Shown here in pieces: positions 1 through 7,508 of a DNA stretch of 16,970 bases. The notes under the pieces are model-generated. The model did no database searches and was not told where the DNA came from. It saw only the letters and a program-made list of their open reading frames with translations. The position numbers and the translations under genes are program-made. How positions within the stretch are numbered: the stretch's first letter is position 1; each line of letters begins with the position of its first letter. The stretch comes from an uncultured Lachnospiraceae bacterium (GTDB taxonomy: Bacteria; Bacillota_A; Clostridia; Lachnospirales; Lachnospiraceae): the NCBI GenBank assembly GCA_947302185.1, contig CAMYVI010000024.1:1-16970 (forward strand), read 5' to 3'.

Positions 1-54
1 TAGAGCACTTGACTTTTAATCAAGTTGTCCGGGGTTCGAGTCCCCGATGCTTCA
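1..54 (+). tRNA. tRNA-Lys (TTT anticodon), 5' end cut by window edge
   Basis: The visible part begins in the 3' half of the D arm. The anticodon stem-loop is CTTGA-CTTTTAA-TCAAG (positions 9-25), which reads lysine codons. The T arm CGGGG-TTCGAGT-CCCCG spans 30-46 and is followed by seven acceptor-stem bases (47-53) and a discriminator A at 54. CCA is not encoded; CTT follows. The 5' acceptor strand and most of the D arm lie before the window. tRNA 3' ends are common integration sites, but no integrase is visible downstream. Confidence 0.93.
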
Positions 55-66
55 CTTCAAATTAAG

Positions 67-107
67 CCTCGAAATTCTATGGTTTGCATAGGATTCGAGG
101 TTTTTTT
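67..107 (+). terminator. Intrinsic terminator after tRNA-Lys
   Basis: A 14-bp stem pairs 67-81 with 87-100, with one bulged A at 74 and a 5-nt loop GTTTG, and is followed directly by seven T residues (101-107). It starts 12 nt after the tRNA end and is a textbook rho-independent terminator. Confidence 0.92.
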
Positions 108-160
108 GTTTATTCCCTTTCACTTTGAATCATCTTAGTAAGTAGAATCGGGCCTTATCA

Positions 161-169
161 TGATATACT
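161..169 (+). promoter_or_regulatory. Extended -10 promoter for the kinase operon, overlapped by a palindrome
   Basis: TGATATACT is an extended -10 element (TG-N-TATACT, hexamer at 164-169). There is no good -35 at 16-18 nt upstream, as is usual for extended -10 promoters. The 10-bp palindrome TATCATGATA (156-165) overlaps it and recurs at 11316-11325 over the -10 of the XRE regulator gene. The predicted leader is long, about 130 nt. Confidence 0.4.
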
Positions 170-231
170 GTATATAGACAGAACCTGTGAAGCAGGTCCT
201 GCAGAATTCACCTTTACTTATGAAATGCCAT

Positions 232-257
232 ACCGGCATATTATATGCAATGCCGGT
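232..257 (+). other. Leader hairpin upstream of the histidine kinase
   Basis: ACCGGCAT (232-239) and ATGCCGGT (250-257) form a perfect 8-bp stem with a 10-nt loop. No T-tract follows, so it is not a standard terminator. It sits in the 5' leader, 11 nt before the ATG at 269 and 50 nt before the GTG at 308. It could modulate translation or mRNA stability; the role is unknown. Confidence 0.4.
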
Positions 258-307
258 TGCTGTGAGGAATGGCTCACGAAGAGACATTCCCGGAAGAAAG
301 GAATAAT

Positions 308-2227
308 GTGAGAGTCTTAAAAAGTAAAAGATTGGTGATAGCCATAGCTCTGCTCAATTTTCTGATGCTGGCCGGAATTGTCGGGATGGCTTTCAAAAAC
401 TATTTACCGCCTGATTTCTACAGAAGGGGAAATATGTTTCTGGAAGGCGAGTATTCTATCGATGGTGGAGAGTGGAAAAAGATTGATCCCGGTGTATCGG
501 TAAATGAGAGATTCCATACGATCCGTATCAGAGGGACTATTCCGTCCCCCTATAATCGATATGCAGAGATAGCTGTTTATGCCAAGAATATTTGGTTTAA
601 GTTAACAACTGCGGAAGGACAGCTTTGTTTAGAACATAAATACCGTACTCTTGATGAAGAATGTGAAGAATACTATCAGTATAACAGCAGGATGGACGAT
701 GCTGAAAGGCAGCAGTTCAGAAATACGCTGACAAGATTTAAACCGTATGCGTTTAACTTGCCGGATACGCCCGGATATGTGACACAGATGCTGTACCTGT
801 CCGGGGATAGTGCAACGGGGATTACCCCCGATACGACGTTTATATTTGAAGCGGAAAACCCTTATGATAATCTTACAATGCCATTTTCAGACAGTATTTT
901 CTTTTCTGCCAGCAAAGCAAACGGAGTGTATCTCATTCTGGTCAAAGAGTATATACCGGGTGTTATTCTGTTTTCTATAGTAAGCTGTCTGGGATTGTTT
1001 TTCTTTCCTGCTGTCGGCGTTTCCATGAGCAGGTTGAATTACAAGTACCTGTCCTTTGGCTTGCTGTGCTTTTTCTGGGGATGTTATATGACGATCCGGA
1101 GCATGAGCGGTATTATGAATTACTGGGTACTGGATCCTACTTTGTGTATGTTCGTAGATAAGATGTCGGGATATTTATTTGTCATCGCGCTTCTTATATA
1201 TTTTCGGACAAACATGAGGAAAGATCTTACAAAAGCAGTCTCGGGCATCATTTTGGTGGGATTTGTCTGCTTTACCGTGGTCTGTGCGATACTTCATCTG
1301 AGAGGTGCTGCAGATCTCGTAGCCTTGTCGCAGATTTACAATATCATTATTGTGCTGAGTTCGTTTGTGACAGTGATTTCGTTCGGTACGGAAATCAGTG
1401 ACAGAGCTGATAAGCTGATGTTCCTGCTGTTCTGGTGCCCCATGGAAGGCGCAATGGTTATTATGGCATTGGCGCGTTTTACGGGCAGGACGGAACCTTA
1501 TTTCCTGATGGTGGGACTTTCTGTCACAATTGTCGTACATATCGTCCAAATGATGCTGGATATAAGGAAAGGATACAGAGAGAGGCTGCACTATGAGCGG
1601 GTAAAGCGGGAGTTATATGAAGCACGTGTATCCGTTATGACGTCGCAGATCCGCCCGCACTTTATATATAATGCTCTTACATCTATCGCCATGTTGTGTA
1701 TTCTTGATCCGCCCGCAGCCCAGACAGCCGTCATAACATTCGCCAAGTACCTTCGTGAGAATATGGATTCCATGAATCAAACTGAACCGGTTCCTTTTAA
1801 AAGAGAGTATGAGCATCTGAAAAAATATCTGTATATTGAAAAACTGCGTTTCGGTGACAAGCTGAATGTAGAGTATGATATAGGTACAGAAAGTTTTGTG
1901 CTCCCCCTTCTGTCTCTTCAGCCTCTCGTTGAGAATGCGGTCAAGCATGGCGTCGGCCAGAAAAAAGAGGGCGGAACTGTGTCTGTTTCAACATTCGAAT
2001 CTGAGAATGCGTATATTATTGTAGTCAAGGATGACGGCACGGGGTTCGATACCGGTCAGACTAAAGTCAAGGATAACCGTTCCCATATGGGAATTGAGAA
2101 TACGCGTATGCGCATTAAGGAGATGTGCGGAGGAGATGTGGTCATAAAGAGTATAGTGGGAGAGGGGACAACGGCAACAATCATCCTCCCACGGGAAGGA
2201 CAAAAAGATGAGAATACTGTGTCTTGA
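308..2227 (+). CDS. Sensor histidine kinase, 7TM extracellular-sensing, LytS/YehU-type (HisKA_7TM/His_kinase)
   Basis: This is the membrane sensor of a two-component system. Numbered from the GTG at 308, a signal-anchor helix (about 7-30) is followed by an extracytoplasmic domain of about 185 residues (31-215). Seven hydrophobic helices span about 218-422, giving a 7TMR-DISM-like layout. A short coiled stretch leads to the LytS-type kinase core with phosphoacceptor motif QIRPHFIYN (His about 451), the N box LVENAVKHG (Asn about 543) and the ATP-binding DDGTGF box (about 575). GTG 308 is preferred because AAAGGA lies 5 nt upstream (6 nt from AGG). The in-frame ATG at 269 has GAGGA directly abutting it and would add 13 hydrophilic residues before the anchor. 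The 3' end overlaps the response regulator gene by 20 nt, so translational coupling is likely. The ligand cannot be inferred. Confidence 0.9.
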   Translation: MRVLKSKRLVIAIALLNFLMLAGIVGMAFKNYLPPDFYRRGNMFLEGEYSIDGGEWKKIDPGVSVNERFHTIRIRGTIPSPYNRYAEIAVYAKNIWFKLTTAEGQLCLEHKYRTLDEECEEYYQYNSRMDDAERQQFRNTLTRFKPYAFNLPDTPGYVTQMLYLSGDSATGITPDTTFIFEAENPYDNLTMPFSDSIFFSASKANGVYLILVKEYIPGVILFSIVSCLGLFFFPAVGVSMSRLNYKYLSFGLLCFFWGCYMTIRSMSGIMNYWVLDPTLCMFVDKMSGYLFVIALLIYFRTNMRKDLTKAVSGIILVGFVCFTVVCAILHLRGAADLVALSQIYNIIIVLSSFVTVISFGTEISDRADKLMFLLFWCPMEGAMVIMALARFTGRTEPYFLMVGLSVTIVVHIVQMMLDIRKGYRERLHYERVKRELYEARVSVMTSQIRPHFIYNALTSIAMLCILDPPAAQTAVITFAKYLRENMDSMNQTEPVPFKREYEHLKKYLYIEKLRFGDKLNVEYDIGTESFVLPLLSLQPLVENAVKHGVGQKKEGGTVSVSTFESENAYIIVVKDDGTGFDTGQTKVKDNRSHMGIENTRMRIKEMCGGDVVIKSIVGEGTTATIILPREGQKDENTVS

Positions 2228-3032
2228 TGATGAACCTCTGGCTCTTAAGCTGCTGGAGATGTGTGTGCGTCAGGCAAAGCCTGATGCGGATGTGGCAACT
2301 TTCGACGACCCGGATGAACTTCTTGAGGATGCAGAAGAGCATGGATGTGAAATCGCTTTTCTTGATATCCATATGAGGGGAATGAACGGCGTCGAGGCCG
2401 CGAAGCGGCTGAAAGATATAAATCCCAAAATGAATATCATTTTTGTAACAGGCTTCTCTGATTACAAGGGTGACGCCATGGACATGAAGGCCAGCGGATA
2501 TATTATGAAGCCGGTGACGAAGGCCATGGACATGAAGGCCAGCGGATATATTATGAAGCCGGTGACGAAGGAAGATGTGGAACGGGAGCTGGCTGAGCTG
2601 CGTTTCCCCATTATTCCAAAGAAAAATGTGCTGCTTAGGGTCCGATGCTTCGGAAACTTCGATGTATTTACGCCATCGGGCGAGCATGTGAAATTTAAGA
2701 GGAGCAAGGCCAAGGAGGTATTCGCATATCTTGTTCATCGACACGGGAGTTCCTGCACGACCAGGGAAATCTATGCCGCGTTATTCGAAGATATGCCTTA
2801 TATAGAGAAACAGCAGAATCTGCTTCAGACGTATATCTATGCAATGATTAAGAGTTTAAAGGAAATCGGGGCGGAAAGCGTAGTAGTGCGAAGCTATAAT
2901 TCTCTCGCAGTAAATCCGGATCTTCTGGATTGTGACTATTACCGGTTCTGTGAACTTGATCCGGGGGCGGTAAACGCCTACGACCGGGAGTATATGAGCC
3001 AGTATTACTGGGCTGATTTTCTGTACACCTGA
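2208..3032 (+). CDS. Response regulator with receiver domain and SARP-like winged-helix output
   Basis: This is the cognate partner of the upstream kinase; it overlaps that gene by 20 nt and uses GGAAGG as ribosome site. The receiver domain has the acidic pair D7/D8, phosphoacceptor D53 (AFLDIHM) and T81 (FVTG). The beta5 lysine motif GYIMKPVTK occurs twice, with lysines at 101 and 117, because of an exact 48-bp tandem duplication at residues 90-121. From about 142 there is a winged helix of the SARP/AfsR type (FGNFDVF, then a KEVFAYLVHRHG helix and an YIYAMIKSLK helix), which is a DNA-binding output, followed by a short BTAD-like tail ending near YYWADFLYT. Family relatives usually run somewhat past this tryptophan, so the C-terminus may be clipped. 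The inserted extra beta5/loop segment may alter phosphorylation-dependent switching or inactivate it. Confidence 0.88.
   Translation: MRILCLDDEPLALKLLEMCVRQAKPDADVATFDDPDELLEDAEEHGCEIAFLDIHMRGMNGVEAAKRLKDINPKMNIIFVTGFSDYKGDAMDMKASGYIMKPVTKAMDMKASGYIMKPVTKEDVERELAELRFPIIPKKNVLLRVRCFGNFDVFTPSGEHVKFKRSKAKEVFAYLVHRHGSSCTTREIYAALFEDMPYIEKQQNLLQTYIYAMIKSLKEIGAESVVVRSYNSLAVNPDLLDCDYYRFCELDPGAVNAYDREYMSQYYWADFLYT
2475..2570 (+). repeat. Exact 48-bp tandem duplication inside the receiver domain
   Basis: Two identical 48-bp copies (2475-2522 and 2523-2570) each encode 16 residues, AMDMKASGYIMKPVTK. The reading frame is preserved. The perfect identity implies a recent event or slippage; an assembly artefact cannot be excluded from one sequence. 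Confidence 0.97.
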
Positions 3033-3135
3033 TCCTGATAAAAGAGTCAGGAACCCTAAAGAGGTCAGATGAGTACAGCCGGATTGATGATGAGATGCAC
3101 CTTCTGATGAAAAGAGCTGGTAAGCGGGAGGAAAT

Positions 3136-3879
3136 ATGAATCGGCAGACAGTGTTCGATTATATCAAGGAGAAATACAGTACGCTGCCGGAATATCCCTG
3201 GCGGAAATATGACGGTAACGCCGTTTTCCGGCATAGCGACAATAAAAAGTGGTTTGCACTGGTGATGGGAGTTGAGAAGAGAAAGCTGGGTCTTTCCGGC
3301 AGCGGTAACATTGATGTGATTAATCTGAAACTGGATGATATGTTTTTCAGAGACATTATTATGCGGGACGAAGGCATCATGCCTGCTTATCACATGAATA
3401 AGCTCCACTGGATTACGGTCCTGTTGGACGGCACTGTACCTGAGAAAAGGATATTTGATCTGATCGATATGAGCTTCTTGGCGACAGCGTCTGTTAAGAA
3501 GAAACAGAAAATGCGGCCGCCTAAGGAGTGGATCATTCCTTCCAACCTGAAGTATTATGACAGTGTCCATGCATATGATGATACGGATACGATAAACTGG
3601 AAACAGGGGGCCGGTATCCGTAAAGGAGACACTGTGTTTATGTACGTCGGGGCTCCGGTTTCAGCGATTCTCTTTAAGTGTATTGTGACGGAGACGGATA
3701 TTCCTTACGATTATCAGAACGGTGAGCTGACTATAAAAGCCCTGATGAAAATCAGGCTGTTAAGACGGTATGATCCGGAAAGATTCACATTTGAGACGCT
3801 CAAGAATGAATATGGGATTTTCGCGGTGCGCGGTCCGAGAGGCGTGCCGAATTCTTTGAGCGCAGCACTTAATAAATAA
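3136..3879 (+). CDS. MmcQ/YjbR-family protein fused to an EVE/PUA-like C-terminal domain
   Basis: The start ATG follows a good GGGAGGAAAT ribosome site. Residues 1-115 match the YjbR (MmcQ) fold, with YPWRKY, a KWFALVMGV strand and the family signature MNKLHWITVLLDG at about 86-98. Residues about 134-247 form a second domain starting WIIPSNLKYYD, with GDTVFMYVGAPVSAILFKC and ETDIPYDY. This resembles the EVE/PUA-like, putative nucleic-acid-binding domain often fused to YjbR in Firmicutes. YjbR proteins have a CyaY-like fold and uncertain function. The gene follows the response regulator by 103 nt with no terminator between, so it is probably part of the kinase operon. A -1-frame open stretch (3017-3139) ends in an ATGA overlap with this start. 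The gene ends before a strong hairpin. Confidence 0.85.
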   Translation: MNRQTVFDYIKEKYSTLPEYPWRKYDGNAVFRHSDNKKWFALVMGVEKRKLGLSGSGNIDVINLKLDDMFFRDIIMRDEGIMPAYHMNKLHWITVLLDGTVPEKRIFDLIDMSFLATASVKKKQKMRPPKEWIIPSNLKYYDSVHAYDDTDTINWKQGAGIRKGDTVFMYVGAPVSAILFKCIVTETDIPYDYQNGELTIKALMKIRLLRRYDPERFTFETLKNEYGIFAVRGPRGVPNSLSAALNK

Positions 3880-3888
3880 AGATTAAAT

Positions 3889-3930
3889 GCCCGGCGTATT
3901 CACGCGATCTTAGTCGTGAGTTCGCCGGGC
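3889..3930 (+). terminator. Strong hairpin closing the kinase/regulator/YjbR operon
   Basis: GCCCGGCG (3889-3896) pairs perfectly with CGCCGGGC (3923-3930). ATTCACG/CGTGAGT extends the stem inside with one G-T pair. What follows is AATATTATT rather than a pure T-tract, so termination strength is uncertain, but the location 10 nt after the stop codon supports the call. Confidence 0.65.
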
Positions 3931-3994
3931 AATATTATTGAAATATCAGAATTTGAATTCCCGCACAAAAGTAATATGTTCTATTGCCTGCATA

Positions 3995-4003
3995 TGATAT
4001 AAT
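3995..4003 (+). promoter_or_regulatory. Extended -10 promoter of the 1094-aa secreted protein
   Basis: TGATATAAT combines a consensus TATAAT (3998-4003) with the TG extension (3995-3996). No good -35 is seen. The start codon is about 108 nt downstream of the predicted transcription start. The leader contains a possible small stem TTCAGG/CCTGAA at 4015-4041. Confidence 0.6.
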
Positions 4004-4117
4004 TTTACTATCAAGTTCAGGAAAAAAAGAAATTTGCCTGAATATAGCTGAGGAAGTGACAGCTGCAGTTTCTGAAAACATCAAACAGGTTTTGAGGAGA
4101 AAAGAGGAGGAAGCACT

Positions 4118-7100
4118 ATGAAGTACAGAAAATGGACAGCGGTTTTTCTGACTCTCTGCCTGCTGACCGGTTCCTTGTCGGTCAGCGCATATGCGGAAAA
4201 TCGGGAAGAGACGGAGGCTCAAGACGTCATTGCCATCGAACCGGAGAACGTTGAGAAAAACGTTTCCTTTGCGGATACGTCTGCCCGAGATGCTGAAGCG
4301 CCTTATGAAGGTGTTGAAGATATTCCGGAGGCCGAAGGAGTTTACGCGGATACTTTAACACCTTGTGATGATATCGATGATGAACCGGACTTCATCGAGG
4401 AAACGGAGGAACAGGTCGGCTCTGTCGAGCCTGTTTCTTATGTAAATTCGAAGGGTGCAGAGCAGCCGGCGGTTACGGACTATACACTGGTTACGGAAAA
4501 TACTCTTGAATGGCAAAACGGATGGTATGTGGCGGAAGGCGAAGTTACCCTGAGCGGCCGTGTGACAACATTGGGCGATGATGTCAATATCATTCTGTGC
4601 AACAACGCGCGTATTGATTCCACCGACGGAATTACCGTGGATCCCGGCAGTAAGCTGACCATATGGGCACAGACCGAGAAGTATTATGATGAAGTTAACC
4701 AGGTCAGCTGTGGAGCGCTGTTTATCGACTGCAGCGGACATAGCGGTGACGAAGGGTATTCCGGTATCGGCGGCAAGTCCGGTCCTGCGGGAGAAATTAT
4801 CATCAACGGAGGTGATATCTATGCGATAGGAGAAGGCGGTTCCGCAGGAATCGGCGGAGGCAATTCAGATGAGCCTTACGCTTCGGGAACGAACATCATT
4901 ACCATAAACGGCGGATACGTGTATGCACAAGGCGGAGACAGTGCTGCCGGAATCGGCGGAGGTAACGGAGGTAAGGCAGGAACCATTACGATTAACGGAG
5001 GACAAGTCTCTGCCACCGGCGGGGTGCTCGCTGCAGGCATAGGAAGCAGCGCCTTTACGACAGGAGGCAGCATCACTATTAACGGAGGAGATGTAAGTAC
5101 CGGCTATACTACTGACAAAACAACCGGCATCGGAAGCGGATTATATGGCATCAACCCTGAGGCTACGGAAATCTATCTGGATTATGATGATGAGCTGTCG
5201 ACCAGAATCTATGCCCGAAGCTTCAACGGGACCATCACGATCCGCAAGCCGTTTAAAGAGTACTATGAAGAAACAATCGTCTCAAATAACGCAAATGATC
5301 TGGCATTGAAGACTCTGATTCCGGCTCCCCTTAAAACCTACAGGATCACAGCAGAAGAGAGCGATCTCTATTGGATTGAATTCGGCACGACATACAGTCC
5401 GAGAAACGGAATCAATAAGTCTTTTGCCGGAGAAAGAGTAGTTCTTAAAACCGATGTGAAGTATGGCTACAACGTGGAAAAGTATATCGTGCTTGATGAT
5501 GAAGGTCAGGAAATACCGGTAATGCCTGAGGAGAAGTACGGCGGATATTTCATCATGCCGGAATCGAATGTCCGGGTAAGCATGGAATTGAGCCTGAATG
5601 AAATACCGTACATCAATGCTTCCGGACAGCCTATGGAGCCGTTACGGGAGTATACACCGGTTGACGGGTATGATACAGAATGGGATAACGGCTGGTATGT
5701 GCTGTTGGACGACAGGGATATTTATGAAAATCTTGTCATAACCGGCGATGATGTCAATCTTGTCCTGTGTGATGGCGCCACGTTGACCGCAACCCAGGGA
5801 ATCACGGTCAATGAAGGAACATCATTTACCGTCTGGGGGCAGAGCGAAGGTAAAAATCCCGGAAGAATCCTTGCTTATAATGATAATGGCAGAATGAATG
5901 GTGCCGGTATTGGCGGGAACGGAGGTACAGCGGGAACCATAACGATCAACGGCGGAAGCATCGAGGCGTACGGAGATTACGGCAGTGCCGGTATCGGCGG
6001 CTGCGCTGCGCTTGACGAAGAAGCCGCTTACGGCGCAGGCACTGTTAATATAAACGGCGGGTATGTATATGCAGTGGGAGGAAGCTGCACTGACGGGGAT
6101 CTGAGCATAGGAGGAGCCGGAATCGGAACAGGTTATCACGCCGATGCATCCGACAGAGGCGTCATTAACATTCGAGGCGGAGTTGTCAATGCTGAGGGCG
6201 GCGCATACGCGGCGGGAATCGGCGGCTCGTCTGACAGCGCAGGACCGGATATTATTATCCGCGGAGGCGATGTAAAGGCAAGAGGAATCGGTTCCGGAAA
6301 AAATTCCGAGGATACCACACAGATTACATTTGACTACCCGAGTGTGCTTCCGTCTGTCACTATTTGTTCTGACTATTATCAGGAAAATGACACTGTTACG
6401 CTGAAGAAGAAGTTTATGGATCCGGAGGACGGGACTGTTTTTGAGGCTGCCGATTTACTTGAGGACAATACCGTGTTGAACGGCAGGATCCTGATTCCGG
6501 TTGACTTCTCTGAAGGAGCGTCCTTCATGATGAATTCTCTTATTGTTTCCGGAGACATCGGCGTCAACTTCTTTGCGGACCTGTCCGGCCTGACGGAGGA
6601 GGAAAGGGAAGAAACATATGTGATATTTACAGTAGGAGATTCCGGTCAGGAGATCCGCGTGGATTATGACCCGGAATTCCTGAATCAAACCGGTGAATAT
6701 TACGGATTTACGTGTCATGTCTCATCAATCCAGATGGCAGAGAATATTCATGCTGTTCTCCATTACACGATAAACAATGAGAACTTTGAGGCGGATACGA
6801 CTTCTTCTGTACAGCAGTATATCGAAGAAGGATTCGTACAGAATGTGTTTACGGATGAGTTAGGGGCCTTTGTCACAGCGATGAAAGATTACTGCTACTA
6901 TGCGCAGATTTACCTGTCGGAGGCTAACGGATGGACAATCGGAGAAGAATACAAGGAAGTATCGGAGCCGTCAGTCACATCCTACAATGTCGATGAAATT
7001 AAGGATTTGATTGCGTCTTATCAGTATTCAGGGTCGTTTATCAAATCTGATATTGCGAAGGCAACTTGTTCCCTTGTCCTTGATACTACCACTACCATGA

Positions 7101-7402
7101 ACCTTAACATCCGGCCTGCGGAAGGATACAAGGGCTCCATGACGTGTACGGTCAATGACAAAAAGGTGCCGGCAGCCCTGCGTCAGGATGGAAGGTATCG
7201 TATAAAGATTCCCGATATATCCGTCACTAAGCTCGGGGACAGCTATCACGTGGTCTTAGATACAGATGGTGGTGCTTCATTAATCGATATTTCCGTCATG
7301 GCGCTTGCCAATATCTGTCTGAATAATTCGACCGGCGAGGCTCAGACTAACTTGTATTGTGCGCTTTATAAGTATTATGAGGCTGCGGCAAATCTGCGAT
7401 AA
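4118..7402 (+). CDS. Large secreted repeat protein: two beta-helix-like regions plus shared C-terminal module
   Basis: A strong AGAGGAGG site precedes the ATG. A signal peptide with cleavage after AYA (residue 26) is followed by an acidic linker (about 27-117). Two homologous Gly-rich regions (about 118-345 and 511-730) each begin with a GWYV segment, then GDDVN-(I/L)-(I/V)LC, GITV and a T(I/V)W(A/G)Q strand. They continue as short turns of the type AGIGG...TITINGG.V.A.GG, typical of a right-handed parallel beta-helix or carbohydrate-contacting surface protein. Between them (about 406-465) is a segment resembling a bacterial repeat (InlB B-repeat/Flg_new-like). The last ~295 residues (799-1094), from IVSGDIGVNFFADL to ALYKYYEAA, form a module also present at the end of the 11869-15288 protein. 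There is no LPXTG motif, terminal membrane helix, S-layer homology or dockerin, so how it stays at the surface is unknown. A role in adhesion or glycan contact is inference. Confidence 0.85.
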   Translation: MKYRKWTAVFLTLCLLTGSLSVSAYAENREETEAQDVIAIEPENVEKNVSFADTSARDAEAPYEGVEDIPEAEGVYADTLTPCDDIDDEPDFIEETEEQVGSVEPVSYVNSKGAEQPAVTDYTLVTENTLEWQNGWYVAEGEVTLSGRVTTLGDDVNIILCNNARIDSTDGITVDPGSKLTIWAQTEKYYDEVNQVSCGALFIDCSGHSGDEGYSGIGGKSGPAGEIIINGGDIYAIGEGGSAGIGGGNSDEPYASGTNIITINGGYVYAQGGDSAAGIGGGNGGKAGTITINGGQVSATGGVLAAGIGSSAFTTGGSITINGGDVSTGYTTDKTTGIGSGLYGINPEATEIYLDYDDELSTRIYARSFNGTITIRKPFKEYYEETIVSNNANDLALKTLIPAPLKTYRITAEESDLYWIEFGTTYSPRNGINKSFAGERVVLKTDVKYGYNVEKYIVLDDEGQEIPVMPEEKYGGYFIMPESNVRVSMELSLNEIPYINASGQPMEPLREYTPVDGYDTEWDNGWYVLLDDRDIYENLVITGDDVNLVLCDGATLTATQGITVNEGTSFTVWGQSEGKNPGRILAYNDNGRMNGAGIGGNGGTAGTITINGGSIEAYGDYGSAGIGGCAALDEEAAYGAGTVNINGGYVYAVGGSCTDGDLSIGGAGIGTGYHADASDRGVINIRGGVVNAEGGAYAAGIGGSSDSAGPDIIIRGGDVKARGIGSGKNSEDTTQITFDYPSVLPSVTICSDYYQENDTVTLKKKFMDPEDGTVFEAADLLEDNTVLNGRILIPVDFSEGASFMMNSLIVSGDIGVNFFADLSGLTEEEREETYVIFTVGDSGQEIRVDYDPEFLNQTGEYYGFTCHVSSIQMAENIHAVLHYTINNENFEADTTSSVQQYIEEGFVQNVFTDELGAFVTAMKDYCYYAQIYLSEANGWTIGEEYKEVSEPSVTSYNVDEIKDLIASYQYSGSFIKSDIAKATCSLVLDTTTTMNLNIRPAEGYKGSMTCTVNDKKVPAALRQDGRYRIKIPDISVTKLGDSYHVVLDTDGGASLIDISVMALANICLNNSTGEAQTNLYCALYKYYEAAANLR

Positions 7403-7408
7403 AACTTT

Positions 7409-7456
7409 CAAGAACGCCTCGGCGTTCTTGCCGCGCCGCGCATGGTGCGAAGCACC
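7409..7456 (+). repeat. GC-rich double hairpin, possible terminator or dispersed palindromic element
   Basis: CAAGAACGCC/GGCGTTCTTG (7409-7430) is a perfect 10-bp inverted repeat with a 2-nt centre. It begins 7 nt after the preceding stop codon. A second stem GGTGC-GAA-GCACC lies at 7444-7456, with a GC-rich CCGCGCCGCGC spacer. There is no T-tract. It may serve as a 3' mRNA-end structure, or be a copy of a REP-like intergenic element; only one copy lies in the window. Confidence 0.5.
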
Positions 7457-7508
7457 TTCATTATGCTGCCTGAGGAAAGACTTATTTGAGAAATAGATAA
7501 ATACCGGT

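Noticed and set aside
2181..3570. Long minus-strand open frames opposite the response regulator and YjbR gene
   Set aside because: They are shadows of well-supported plus-strand genes and one even duplicates the 48-bp repeat in antisense.
4118..7402. CRISPR-like or satellite interpretation of the glycine-rich repeats
   Set aside because: The repeats are irregular, codon-phased and encode beta-helix rungs; there are no constant direct repeats with unique spacers.
7280..7402. C-terminal cell-wall sorting signal (LPXTG) on the large secreted proteins
   Set aside because: Neither large protein has an LPXTG-like motif, hydrophobic tail or positive end; both stop right after the YY-x-AA helix.
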